Below are positions 21,001 through 33,684 of a stretch of DNA of 64,000 nucleotides, one piece after another. A program made the position numbers and the translations under genes. The stretch covers positions 12,305,501 through 12,369,500 of the forward strand of contig JAQJVK010000006.1 of NCBI GenBank assembly GCA_035578135.1, written 5' to 3'. This DNA is from Flexamia atlantica. Taxonomy: Eukaryota; Arthropoda; Insecta; Hemiptera; Cicadellidae. The first letter of the stretch is position 1. Every line of letters begins with the position of its first letter. The notes below the pieces were generated by a model that did not search any database, had not been told where the DNA came from, and worked only from the letters and a program-made list of their open reading frames with translations.

Positions 21001-22340
21001 CATCGTCTACAATGTGCACAATTTTTTTCTCACTGATTTATTTAAATTTTTTAATGAAATAAATAATTAAGGACTATAAATTACACTATATTTCTACGCG
21101 AAAATATTTTACTTAAACACTTGAATTCCAAGCAAGTTAAACACAAACCGTGATTGACTCGGCGTCACAATTTCAGAAACCGCTGAAAGGCAGGATGTTT
21201 ACTTATTACCGGAAAATTCGGACTAATAATAACGGAGAAATCTTAAATTTCCTAATAAAGACATGGTTCATTCGTACCTATTGTCTGAAATTTGCATGTT
21301 TTTCCTTTGTAAATTTGCGAATTCTCCGTCATTATTATATAATATTCTAGTTATTAGGTTACATGTTCACATGGTTATTTGACCTAGATTTTTAATATAG
21401 ATAAAAAATAAAACAAAATTGTGGCTTTAAATACGTTTTAATAACAAAATCCAGGACCATGAATTCATTCCTCCATCTGTATTACCGTTTCTGTACGTCA
21501 CATTTTTTATCACATTACAAATTGGTTGTTTGTTTTACGAACGGAAACTTACGTTTTATAATTTTATTTTCAGAAAAAAATTAATGCAACATCTATGTAT
21601 ACAAACTTTAACGTTTATAATCTTCAAGGCTTAAGTTAAATTTGAATTCTAATCCAATATAGCGACTATTTTCCCAAAGTTCGTTTTAAGCTTTTATTCA
21701 TAGGTTTTTATCTTATGTAGGATGACATTTTTTCTTTTTCAAAAAAAGAAAAGAAAAGAAAAATCTTAAAACATTAAAGTGATTGTTACTACACATTGTA
21801 AACCTCTATAAACATATGCCCATTATCAAAGCTATATTAATATATCATGATAAAACGTTCAAGTCAATACTTTTATGTAAGTTTAGACTTGTGCATGAAT
21901 GTTCAGTATATATTATGGATGTGACTGATCTTTAGTTCCACTTATAGTCTCCTCAAGATTCTGAACAGTTGGAGTAAGCGCAGTACGGAATTTTATTGGC
22001 GATACAGATACATTTCTCAGTTGAACAACTTTTACACTTTCAAGGTTTCACGAGTTACTTTGGTAAGGGGGGACGTAACATCAAGTTGGGACGTAATTTG
22101 TTCTGTTCGACGACGGAGCAACCAAATTTTTGGAATTTAATTCTTCAACGATTGCCAGTGTTGCATACAGTCGGGCTTTGCATCTCATGACGTACTATTT
22201 AAAGCTATCAGAAGTGCAATGCCAAAAGCCAATGTCACTCACGGCAGCGGGCGTTGATATTAAGCTAATGTACCTACTTTCATCACATGTATTACCCTTT
22301 TCCTTAATCACTTTCAAGTTATTTTAGTTAATCGTCATAG

Positions 22341-24580
22341 TCCAGTCATATTAGGATTTTACCTAGAAATAATTCCCTAAAAGGGGAAACTTTGCATATG
22401 TGTAGTACTAACACCCATTAACAACATATCAAAAATCAACATTCGTGCATGCTGTGCTGCGGCCGCCATCTTGGAAAATGGCGGCCAATTTTCACTTTTT
22501 TTGCTCATATCTCACTAACCGTTGGAAATACAGAAAAACTGTAGATACAAAAGTTGAAGAGCATAAAAAAATACATCTTTTTCCTATTTACACTTTTGCT
22601 ATATCTCTAACGGTTATCGAGAAAGATTTAATAATAACAATAATAATGTAATAAAAATAGTATTTTTGGCAATTAAACACATCAAATTTAAAAGTGTATG
22701 ACATTTTTTAAAGTTATTGAGTTTTATAAATTAAGAAGATGAATATGTAAAATCAGATGCACTGATTATTATGCCTATATGTATGGTAGAAGATTGGTAA
22801 GTAGCGTGACAAAGTTCTTACAGCAGGAAATAATACTACTCTATGGAGAGAGTCAAGGTATTAACTGCACATGTGAATGTTGTTACTCAGCTGATTATAA
22901 TAAATTGACTGTAAACAGTCATACAAATAATGTTTGATATTTTGAGGTTCTGTTGTTTTTGCATTGCATCAACAACATATTTTAAGTGAAAGCTTAATAT
23001 ATAATGTTTGTTATTAAATAAACATTTTATGGAGGTCAAAAACTGTATTATATGCAAATCAAGTTTGCAAGAAGGGGAAGTAGTCGAAGTTAAAAGAGGT
23101 CTGAGCTCTTTAATTGAAGCTAGTAAGGAAAGAAATGACGGAATTCATAAACTGTTGTCATCAAGTTCGCATATTACAGTCCACGTCAATTGCCGAAAGA
23201 AGTACACGGCAAAGCAAAATATCAAGGCACGGAAGAGGGAACTTGCAGAGAGAGATTCTAGTCCAGCTACGTTACGAAGTAATGTCACTCCGTTCAATCT
23301 TAAATCGCATTGCATATTCTGTGCGCAGGAGATTGATCAGCCTAACAACAAGCTACCAAAGAATAGACGACGGGTGGTATGTAAAGTAACAACTTATGGT
23401 ATGTGTGAAAATATAAAGAGGTACTGTGATGAGCGCCAAGACGAATGGGGGAATGAAGTAAAACGACGAATATGCACACTAAGCGATTTAATAGCTAGCT
23501 GCTCAAGCGAGCTATCATACAGATTGCTTTACTTCATTTAAGACGATAACTAAATCAAATGAAAGAGGTCGACCCAAGATTGAATCTTGTGCTACTGTGT
23601 TTGATAGGCTCTGTTCTGTTTTAGATGAAAATGATGAGTGTCAGTACACGCTCGATGAACTGAAAAATATTATGTTACAAATTGCTGAGAATACGGAGCA
23701 TTTGTATTCAGATAAACACATAAAAGACCTACCAAATCAAGCACATTTTGATTTGGCCATGCTACCCCCAACATCAGCTGCAGCTTCCCAACACAGCTTC
23801 CGTGTTTATCACCAAGTCCAAAAATGGATTGGACATGATTTAGATCCGTGTCAGTGGGGCTGGAGTTTGGTTGACAATTCACTACAACCAATTCCAACCA
23901 CTCTTCCACCAGCACCCGAGAGAATTATGCACGTAATTTCTTGCAACTGTAAGACGTGTTCTGACTTTTGCGAGTGCAAACGAGCAGGTCTGCTGTGTTC
24001 AGCAATGTGCGGTAAATGTGAGGGGTTGTCATGCGAGAACTCGCCTGAAGTGGACATGGATGAATCCAGGATGGTCGAACAAAATGAATGATCAAAATGT
24101 AATATTAACAACTGTTTCACTTTTTTGTTTGTAAATAATGTTCAAATATAAATGGTTACCTAAAAATTTATTTTATTTTAACTATAAGTATGCTCAAATG
24201 CCAAACCTTGTAGATTCATGATCGTGTTAAATTGAATTTCCGACGTGAACTGCAAAAAGTGCAAGTTTTTTATTATTAATTTAAGTTTTTCTCGATAACC
24301 TTAGAGATACAGCAAAAGTGTAAATAGGAAAAAGATGTATTTTTTATGCTCTTCAACTTTTGTATTTACAGTTTTTCTGTATTTCCAACGGTTAGTGAGA
24401 TATGAGCAAAAAAGTGAAAATTGGCCGCCATTTTCCAAGATGGCGGCCGCAGCACAGCATGCACGAATGTTGATTTTTGATATGTTGTTAATGGGTGTTA
24501 GTACTACACATATGCAAAGTTTCTCGTTTTAGGGAATTATTTCCAGGTAGAGGGATATTTTTACCTAATATGACTGGCCT
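22341..24580. mobile_element. 2.2-kb element with about 290-bp TIRs
   Basis: The left arm, about 22341-22630, begins CCAGTCATATTAGG and includes GGCCGCCATCTTGGAAAATG and GGTTATCGAGAAA. It is mirrored by the right arm, about 24280-24578. The arms differ by a few substitutions and a short indel. Between them lies one gene in two broken ORFs. The ends and any target duplication are not resolved: the resemblance continues weakly a few bases outwards (CATAG/GATAG). The superfamily is uncertain. Confidence 0.85.
23029..24091 (+). pseudogene. Broken element-borne gene: N-terminal Cys domain and CXC-like tail
   Basis: Part 1 (ATG at 23029 to stop at 23541) encodes C-x2-C...C motifs (NCIICKSSL, HVNCRKKY, HCIFCAQEI) separated by a basic linker. 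After a frameshift near 23520 the same protein resumes in frame 2 (DCFTSFKTIT..KSNERGRPK) and runs to 24091. It ends in a dense cysteine tail (CNCKTCSDFCECKRAG, CSAMCGKC) like Tesmin/TSO1-type CXC repeats. I recall uncharacterised arthropod proteins with this layout (Cys domain, then long middle, then 'YHQVQ.W' and Cys tail) that are several times longer. Here only about 90 residues separate ELKNIML from FRVYHQVQKWIG, so the middle is probably deleted. No catalytic domain is visible. Enclosure by TIRs suggests a transposase-like or accessory role. Confidence 0.7.
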
Positions 24581-24599
24581 ATCACCAAAATTCGAGTGT

Positions 24600-25740
24600 C
24601 TGCTACTTTTTGGTTACTTGTGAGGTTATCTGCTTTTGATATATTATCCTGAATTTCGTCCTTTTTGCAACAGTCGCTTTCATCATCAAAACATCCAAAA
24701 ATAAAACAATTTATCCTTAGGAACTGTCAAGATATGTAGTACGTAAAGACCAAAATATTTTATTAGACATCTTTTGTTTTATTTCGAGGCCATTTATCTT
24801 GACCATTGTTTCGGGATTTTATTTGACCCATTAGTGCATTTCCTGGTTAAAGGAGATTTACTACTGGCTTTCAAGTCACTTTTATAGTTCTTAATTGAAC
24901 TGTTTATGTCACTGTACTTATCATACATAACATAATCTCTCTGAGCTCTAATACTCTTAGTGACATGATATATTTTTTTGCAATTTGGCTTTCAGCAAAA
25001 TCCATGAGTCTCAAAATCCTTCACCAAACCACCTGTAACATGTGAATGAAACTCATTCGGTCAATAATTGACTAAGTTTTCTTATTTATATAATTCATCA
25101 AAGGGTTTAGTTCATGCTGTGACTTTTTAGATGACATAAATTAAATCAGACTTTACACCATTTTTCAACAATCCACTTTTGTAAGCCATACTGGGGAATA
25201 ATTTACAATTTTGTACTCCAGTAGCTCTTGGTGGTTTAAATTTCTTTGGTTGGCAAGCATCACTACAGAAGTTACGTTTATCGAATTAGACTCGTTCTTT
25301 TCATTGAACATGCCAGATATGGTCAGAACAAACGACTCTTTGTAATGGATCATAGCCCTTTAACTTTCTTCGTTATTCTTTTTTTTAATTACTCCAAAAG
25401 TTTGTTTCCCTTTTCATAAGAATCTAGTAGGAAACCTGTAACGTTTTTTGAAGCAATCATTCCATTGACAATATTTCTAAGCGGTATTACCCGGTGTCAG
25501 AAGGGGTGTCATTATCAGTAAGAAATCTTATTATCTGCAGAACATCAACTTTTCAACATCTCTTTTAAATCGATAACCACCGAACCCTTTAAGTTGATAA
25601 ACGTCAGAATCATTTGTGTAATCTAAAAATATCCTCAGTAGTCTTGTAAAGTTTTCCTGACATTAGCTTTGTAGTGATAAAGAATGCACCACTCTAGCAT
25701 TGCGTTTTCATTCTTTGTTATTCTGGTAAGCCCCCCTTGT
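24600..25740 (-). pseudogene. Degenerate coding trace, possibly the same protein family
   Basis: On the minus strand, protein-like runs alternate with stops and frameshifts: RITKNENAMLEWC..YHYKANVRK near 25730-25640, then IPLRNIVNGMIASKNVTGF and SYEKGNKLLE near 25490-25390, then a 62-aa ORF at 25165-25353. The pattern is reminiscent of the central part missing from the adjacent element's gene, but that link is from memory and unproven. Confidence 0.25.
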
Positions 25741-28700
25741 ATCTTAAAGGGGGGCTGACCACAATATAATACTGGTGCAAAGTACTTCAGAAGAGGATAA
25801 TTATTTTAATACTACAGCAAGGCCTTAAGTAACATGTAATTAACAATTACAATAAGCTATCTATACCTGAGCTGTCTGTCCTATTCGATAGTGGAGGTAG
25901 CATACCTAATTTTGAAATTATTCTAGAAAACACATTTATAAACTAATAAAATTTCTTATAAGACGTTTTACGTTATTTGTATGGTTAAAATATTAGCTAT
26001 TGGTTCACTTTGAATACTCGTAAAACACCCTAGAAATCTATCAATAGTTACTTTTGTTATCGTTGCTAAGGGAAAATAAATAATAAGACTATAGGCAGCA
26101 ACACTAATTTAATACAGTGTAACTTGTGAAACAAAAGTAGAATCTTCAGAAACTCTTAAACACTAATGGAAGATAACAAAACGTAAAATCGAAAGCGCTC
26201 TATTTCAAGCCAAGCCTTAATACTAACGAGCACTAAGCACGCAAACCTAAATTGTTGTCGAATGTTTGATTAATCTTTAAAGTAGCTTATTGCCTATGAA
26301 CTCTAAATTCGTTGATGGTTTTTTATTTATTAACTTTATTTCTGTTGGATTATCATATTTAGTTCATTAGTGTTTTTATTGATTTAATTTAGTTAAAACG
26401 TTGTTCATTCGTAATGATAAGAGTTGAAGTAAGACCGTTCTTTAATTGTTAATCACGTTAGTGCGTATTGAATAGGATTTATTCTAGAGTTATGAACTAA
26501 AAAATGAAATGTGCTCTTAAAAATGGTTACAATTTATTTTTAATTTCTTTCAATAGGACTTTTATTTATTTATTTATTTATTGTTTCCGTGAGTCTTACA
26601 TAACCGATAAATTATATTAGACAACATATAAGCAGTAAAGGCGCTCTCAAAATCCATTGGGCAATGAGAGCTAACGACCCGTCATCAGCTGTTCAACGTC
26701 CCTTACGACTTGACAATCTAACTAAGGAGAGGGCTTTTCACTTTCAACCTGATGTCTGGCAGTTAACGAGAAGGCCACATTGAAAGGTGTAGATTTAACT
26801 TATTCTTATTAAATAAGATCGATAGCATCGATCTGTTAAACTATAGTTGTTAACACCATAGCGGCTTAAAAAAACAATGAAAACTCCTAAGCCCAATACA
26901 CTGGTTACTGGCATATTGATTTATTTTTGGAAACAAAAGTTTTATGAATATATACTGTACTGCGAGTCCTTTAAGTCCCCTCCCAATAATTTTATATGTG
27001 GAAATTAAAAGTTTATCTTCAGGAAGTGTCTATATGCTCAAAAAGGGTAGTTTTTTACGAATGAAAATTATCACCCCCCCCCCCCCGCCCCCACTCCATA
27101 ATGAGTTTGTTCTAGGAAAGGTAAAAAACCACCCCTATATAAACACAAACCCCTATCAAAGGACATACAATCTATTTTAAAGGCCTTAAATAAAGTAAAT
27201 AGCGCCAAGTTTAAATTGGTGCTGATCAAAGTTTTTGCGAATCTAAGGTTTCACTTTTCCTAAGGGATTTGAAATTGAATTTATGAAAATTATCAAAAAT
27301 CAGCAAAAACACTAATTTTTAATAATGTTTCGCAACAGAGACATTATATTGCAATGGTTCAATTTAGCGAATTCAAGATAGCGACTAAAAATTGAACTAT
27401 GTCGAAATCAAGGAATATGACCAATCCGAGATCGCTGGAAGTTTGTAAGCACTGATTATCGTGATGCCAGACCCTTATTTTAACGTTGTGCTATGTTAAA
27501 TCCTACATTAAAAATGATATCTTGAATTTGCATATAATCAACAGGTCTGCAAATTCAATCCATATGATCAACATTCGAACCTCTAGTTTGTGCACCCGTC
27601 TTCTTTTCTTCTTTTTTCATCAAACCCTTGAAAATCACTTGGCAAGGGTTTATGTTCAAATTTTAATTTTGACTTGCACCTGGACTATTTATAGAGAGGA
27701 GGGGAAAACATTCAAACGCCAAAATCTTATTTTCCTTTATCGTATTGACATTTTATGAAGATTATCTTTTGATCTCTATGAATACAAAAAAAATTGGTTG
27801 GGTGTGACTGTGGAGACACACAGTATGGTGTGTAAAGAGGTAGATAGACCAGACCTCCTTTTTAAATATCTTTTATGAAATAAACTATTACTTGCCTGAA
27901 ACATTTTGCCGTTTTTATAGATACTTTCAGAATTTATACTTATGACTGATACCTATGACCTATGATATCTATGATACCTATGACCTATGACTGATACCTA
28001 TATCTATAAGTGATAGGAGATTGGTTAAATTTATTCCTATCTTCCAATTCAAATCATTTACCCAATTTGAGAGAAACAGGAATTTTATAGAGAAAAAAGT
28101 TATTTCAACCTGCGATGAGTTACCAGCTGGTACCTTTAAGGGTGTAATTGGGCGTTTAAAATTACAGTACATACATAACATAAGATTAAAAATTTCAGTC
28201 CATTTTGTTATTTATAACAAATGCTCATATCATGGTGACATTTAATCAAGTTAGTTATCCTATCAGCGGGCGAAGCCACTAGTTGATGGGTTTAAACTAG
28301 TTTATCACGTACGTAACTGTTGTTTCTTTCTTCATACTATGAAACAAGTAATGCTCGTGTGTGTCCGTTATTAGAAATAGAAAGTTTGGCATATGGACTT
28401 GTTCCATATTGAATCACGCGATGGAAGAAACCATCGTATTTAAATACAGTTTTAGAACAGTTGCTTGAGGATTCACTTGCCAGTTTATGTATACAGATAA
28501 TATTTTTCCCTGACCATAATATTTTTTAAGAGTCACCAAATTCACTTAAAAAAAGGACCAAGGTTTTAATTGATAAATTAGATTTTATCAATGTAAATAG
28601 CGACATCTTAAATTTTGTTATATTTATTCAATTCAATACAGTAAAATCTAACTAGAATAGTGTGGAATGTTTTGGGACTAACTAATGGTTTGTCAAACTA

Positions 28701-29387
28701 ACGATTTTATTTTGTCTAGACAACTCATTAAATTCGTGTAACACGTTTCAATATTGTTCCCCGTATTTGCATTTTATGGCAATATTCTTGGCAGCTGCAA
28801 TCCCTTAACAGTATTCGACACCCATATTTATTGAACCGTTTGGTTTAAATCCAAATGCACTACATACTCAAGTGTTGCCTACTTAGTTGATAATATATAA
28901 CATAATTTATAATTAAGTTGTTTACCGTACCACTTGAGGTACCAAATCCTAGCTTGGTACATGTACGATGGATGACTAATATGACCTATTTTTTGCAGAG
29001 TATCAAGTTTCTACTTTACACCATTTCAAAACGGAAGCCATATTCCCAAAGCTCAAAATCTCAAAAACTGTTGAAGTTATCAATTATTGTAAACATCTTA
29101 AGAGATGCAAAATTTGATCTACTTCTTAAGAAAAATCATCATGTTATTATATTTGTTATACAAATAATAGAGAAAATTAAATGTAAATTTTTTGGAGGCA
29201 CAACAGTAAATTATGGCCAATTTCAGCATGATTTAACGTAAAAAAGTTAACATTATCCACGTTTATAAACCTAATAAAAATGTACCTGATTAAACAGCCA
29301 ATTAAAATTTGCCCTATTTTAGTTCATTTACAATTGCTGGTAACTATAACAGTTTTTCATAGATATTCAGCTTTGATAAATAAAAAT

Positions 29388-29532
29388 ACCCCCGTTGCAG
29401 CAGACCTGCATACTCAGCGAATTTCAAATGCAAAACAACATATTTCGATCCAACATAGCGAGATTTGACATGTTTTTGTAAGCCCCATAAGAATAACATG
29501 GAGAATGAGTATGCAGGTTTGCTGCTACGGGT
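29388..29532 (+). mobile_element. MITE, 'GCAGCAGAC' family, best copy
   Basis: 145 bp with the clearest ends: ATACCCCCGTTGCAGCAGAC and the complement of TTTGCTGCTACGGGTAT. Inside the ends, CCTGCATACTC pairs with GAGTATGCAGG. No coding capacity. Same orientation as copy 1 at 7742. Confidence 0.75.
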
Positions 29533-29644
29533 ATATTAAAACTGGGTAGCTGACGGTCTATGACCAAGCTAAGTAATGCGAGAATGAGGTTTTTGATTGT
29601 ATTGTAGTTCAGAACTTGTAAAATATTGTTTTTGTTCCTTGTAA

Positions 29645-29945
29645 CTCAAAAAACCCATTTTTGGGGGGATTTACCCCCCTTTCCCCCCCTCCGGTAGTCC
29701 GATCGAGCTGGTTTACGAACTCGTCCGAATAATTACTACTTTACACGTCCATGCCAAATTTCATTAAGATCGGACCATTTTTACGCGAGTTTTCGTGCTT
29801 AAAGACACACATATACATATACATTTATTTATTTATTTATGAAAATGAACTAATAGTGTTTTTACCATCTGGGGACCTCAAAAAGAAAAGTTATGATGGT
29901 CTCGGGCTTAGGCCTTACCATGAGACCTACGGTTACAGCTTCTTC
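29645..29945 (+). repeat. Dispersed repeat copy B (uninterrupted)
   Basis: Matches both halves of copy A: GAGCTGGTTTACGAACTCG and CCAAATTTCATTAAGATCGG on the left, TTACCATGAGACCTACGG on the right, with no fold-back insertion between them. Polypyrimidine/poly-C on the left and a short CA/TTTA microsatellite in the middle suggest a retroelement 3' end. Confidence 0.65.
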
Positions 29946-32900
29946 CCATAGGGGAAATTCGCTAATTCTGCTATTTTTTTATGGTTCAAAGTAAAAACTT
30001 GATACCCCTCAAGAAAATAGGTACTACTAGTCATCTTACATACACCAAGTTTAAATTTGGTACCTCAAGTGGTCCTAAAGTTATAATGAACTATGTTAAA
30101 ATTACTGTCCGACAGACGGAAACAGGAGTGAGATAATACCTAACCGTAACTTAATTTTTCGTTCGTTTTGACCTGCTGAATATCTTAGCTAAGATTCGGA
30201 CAGTTAAAGCTGGACACTCTCTACATATAGCAGCCTTCACCTTTATACATTTTAATATTTTTGGATATTTCAATTGTATTTTACATCTTGTTTGTTTCCT
30301 GGCGAACTATTATAGGGATAACAATTTTTTTAACATAGAGTTTTTAATACATAAGGGTTTGATAGAATATTTTGTCGAATTAACATTTTCACATAAAGTA
30401 TTTTTAAATCCTTTCTTAATTCAAATTTAGAGCCTGTGGAGAACATTTGCGATAAGTTTTATGGTCCACAGCCACATCGTTGTTAAGAAACTGTGATGAG
30501 CTAGTCAAGGAGTCACCAGTATTAAATTATATATATACATATAAAATAAATACACATAAGTTATGCAGTATGTTAATAACTAACCACGTATCACAGAGCG
30601 AACGTGCTTGCTCCCTGATCCAGAGTTTGCCAAATCGATTCACAAGCAAACTACAGAGAATAATGTATTATATTTATACTAAAACGAGAAAAATTGAAGC
30701 TTTCTATGCTGCTAGTCGTCAGCTATCTTGAAAAAATGCAATGTAACTGCAGGGAACATCGGATCCAAGAACTTTAGACCTTTTGCACTTGACTTTTTAA
30801 TTTCCAGCAGAAAAAGATCTCTAATGCTGAAGGGTGGGTTTGTGGCATTGGTGCGGTGGGATATAAAACGAATTGTTAATTAAAGTATGTTTCATTATTG
30901 ACACTCTAACTTTGTTTCATTTCCTTATTTTAAACAAAGATTTTAATTAGTTTTCAGTCATTTATTAATTTGTAGTAGAGGTAGAGTTGATCAGCAAGAG
31001 GACGAGTTCTTGCTGATCCCAACTTCGCCTCGTAAGTAATTTGTCATATAGTTTCATCCTGTCATTGAGTGGTGATAGCTTAATTCCATGCAAGTAAATA
31101 TACGAAAATATTCAATGATACGACAACAAATCTGAGGGAGCGCACATTCCAAGAAGAACCTAACAGTGGAGTGGAGCGTAGGTTTATTCAAGGGTCTCGT
31201 TTTGTTAATAACATCGAAACTTCATCAAAGAGAACACATCACTTAATTATTTAATAACACAGACTGGTTACTGTACTTAGCTTTATAATAAGGACTGAAC
31301 GTGTTCGTCTTTCACCTTTAACAATATATTTGCTTTTCAAAACCATAGGATGGCCACTCTTAGAGATATACTAGTTTAATTTGAAACCCCTGCCTCAAAG
31401 AACAAATAGAGTTTCTAGAGAAAAGCAATACGCGAGTGATTGAATTGCGCTAGGATTTTCAATACGAGGGTTATCCATAAAGTGAAGAGCAATTTGTCAC
31501 TCCATCTAGTTCTGATGCCCCACCTGCACGACTTAGTGGGTAGTCTAACTCTCCCGGTATCAATATGAGCCAAGTATCGTTGTCGACCGATTGATTACGC
31601 ATTTCATCCTAACAGTGTTTCAAAGCCCGCCAAGTGGATTTGACCTGATAATATTGCTTTTTCAGTTCCCTACCCTTATAAAGTAATATTTTGTGAATTT
31701 TGAAAAATACGAATTTTTTAATATTTAATCCCCCATAACATCTGAACCTAAATGTTTACAGAAATGTGGGTGGTGACATTTTATTTGTTATCTTACATAC
31801 TAAAAACCATGAAATATTTATCAAAATCGTTCGAGCAGTTTTTAAGAATTTTGGCTTTTGTTAATTTTTATGGGGTAAATAACTTTAAAAATCAAAAATT
31901 AAAAACGCCTGGAGGTATCATGGTTTTATACCTACATGCTAAATTTAATGAAAATCGTACTACTGGTGTCGTCTCTAGCGTTGTTTACACGCATGCACTC
32001 ACGCACGAACGCGTACAGACAGACACCACTCCGAAAACCTCTTTTTTGGATTCAGGGAGCACTGAAGCAAATATGTCCTCTAACAAATAACATTCGAAAA
32101 TTTTGACGAAAACAATACTTTCTCCATATATTATATATAGGGGAGAGAAAGTAAAAATTGTTAATCAAAGGATTGTTAAGAAAACCTAAAAATTGCTTTA
32201 CCGTAATGAATACCAATGTGATTCCTAAGTTCACTCCCCTTTTATCAAAAGATCTTAAATGATTTAGAAATAAAAAATAAATTTGTATTATTTACATAAA
32301 ATGTTTGAAATATTATTTTTCCATACATATATGGAATGTGCTTACAACGTGAGTATTTAAACATTTAAAATTTATAGGGTAGATAGGATTACTAATCTAC
32401 CCTATATTTTTTTTAGATACTATACAATTTACATATGCACTGAGGAATACCACACACCCAAATGTTAGACTAATACTTAATGAAAACAAAATTCAAAATG
32501 TACGGTGTAGATTAGAATGTATATATACAGTTTAAACGAGTAGTAGCTTAGGTTTGAAATTACCGAAGTTATAGATACATCGATTAATAAATACAAAAAT
32601 TAGTATTTTTGCTGTTTTTATGATTTTATAAAAATATATAGGGCGTATGTGATTATTATGTACCATTTACACATGCAGTTGCTTCTTTAAAATATACGAG
32701 TTAGATGAAATAATATATGCCGATTACAAATGTACTTCCTTAGGTCAATGAAATTCCCAAACTATAGGCAGATCCAACAAATAAAACCAGTACTCGGTTT
32801 TATAATTAGAAAAATATTTAACATGCCCAAATTGTATTCGCATTTTTTTAAACTATACATGATAGATTGGATTATTATATTTAGGTTACAATCAACATAT

Positions 32901-33684
32901 CCCGAACTAGGTTAGGTTAACAAAATAATCCATATTATGGAAAAAGACGGAAAAATAAGGACAAAATTAGAATTGTAATGTAAAGTTTATTTTGAATGAA
33001 ATAGATACAATGAACTATTTGAGATAATAAATAATAAAAAAGCAATGAATAGAAAAAATACATAAGCTGGTATAAACGATGCTAAAACTACGATTATTGG
33101 AGAATATGACCAGTTTGCCCCGATTCTGTGTATTATTTCTCTATGTATTTGGAACGAAATGAAGTAAATAGATATTCATTACTAATTTAAGTGAAGCGCT
33201 AGTGAAACTCTTGCTATTCAAGATCCATATCCAACTCCAAAAATGTATTGTTTACTTTTAAAAATATAAACTATTATTTGAAATCAATTCCCCACAGGCG
33301 ATCTTAATATAATAATACAAGTAATTCGATTAAATATTATTACAACACTTAATCGCGATACGTCATTACGAAATCAAGTTTCACACACAAATAAAACTGA
33401 ATAAAAATGGTCTACCGATTCGTGACGTGGTATTGAATAGAGATCCTCGATTTCAAGTGGCGCAAACTCAGATTACGGGCACACAGTGTACGCTGGCAGT
33501 GTACTGAGTGGTACCATCGACTGCTTACCGTTGAGAAATTACTGGTATTAGTGTTTCATATTTCTATAAATCAATAAAACTGTTGCTTTTGGTTCCATAA
33601 AATCGCCTTGAAAGTTTTCAAAGTCAGTTTAATTTTTTGTAACATAGTGAAACACGTGAGGTTTATTATGATAAGGGTCTTTAA

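Larger units (their letters stand above)
25745..33680. other. Long non-coding stretch with scattered small repeats
   Basis: No supportable gene. Contents: a possible minus-oriented LINE 3' tail (26563-26810, plus-strand ATTTATTTATTT followed by a GC-richer block); a C-homopolymer (about 27073-27092); a tandem CTATGA/GATACC tract (about 27945-28015); a 'gcgaagccact' SINE-like word (about 28267); a MITE (29388-29532); dispersed repeat copy B (29645-29945); a hairpin AGTTGATCAGCAAGA at about 30987-31023; a lone mariner-like end TACGAGGGTTATCC (about 31463); a LINE-like 3' end with ACAGACAGACACCAC (31700-32050); and a hairpin TAGGGTAGAT at about 32377-32405. Confidence 0.55.

Noticed and set aside
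25745..33680. ORFs of 62-112 aa (for example 28918-29241, 31752-32090)
   Set aside because: Composition mirrors AT-rich background or repeat sequence; no motifs, no splice context.
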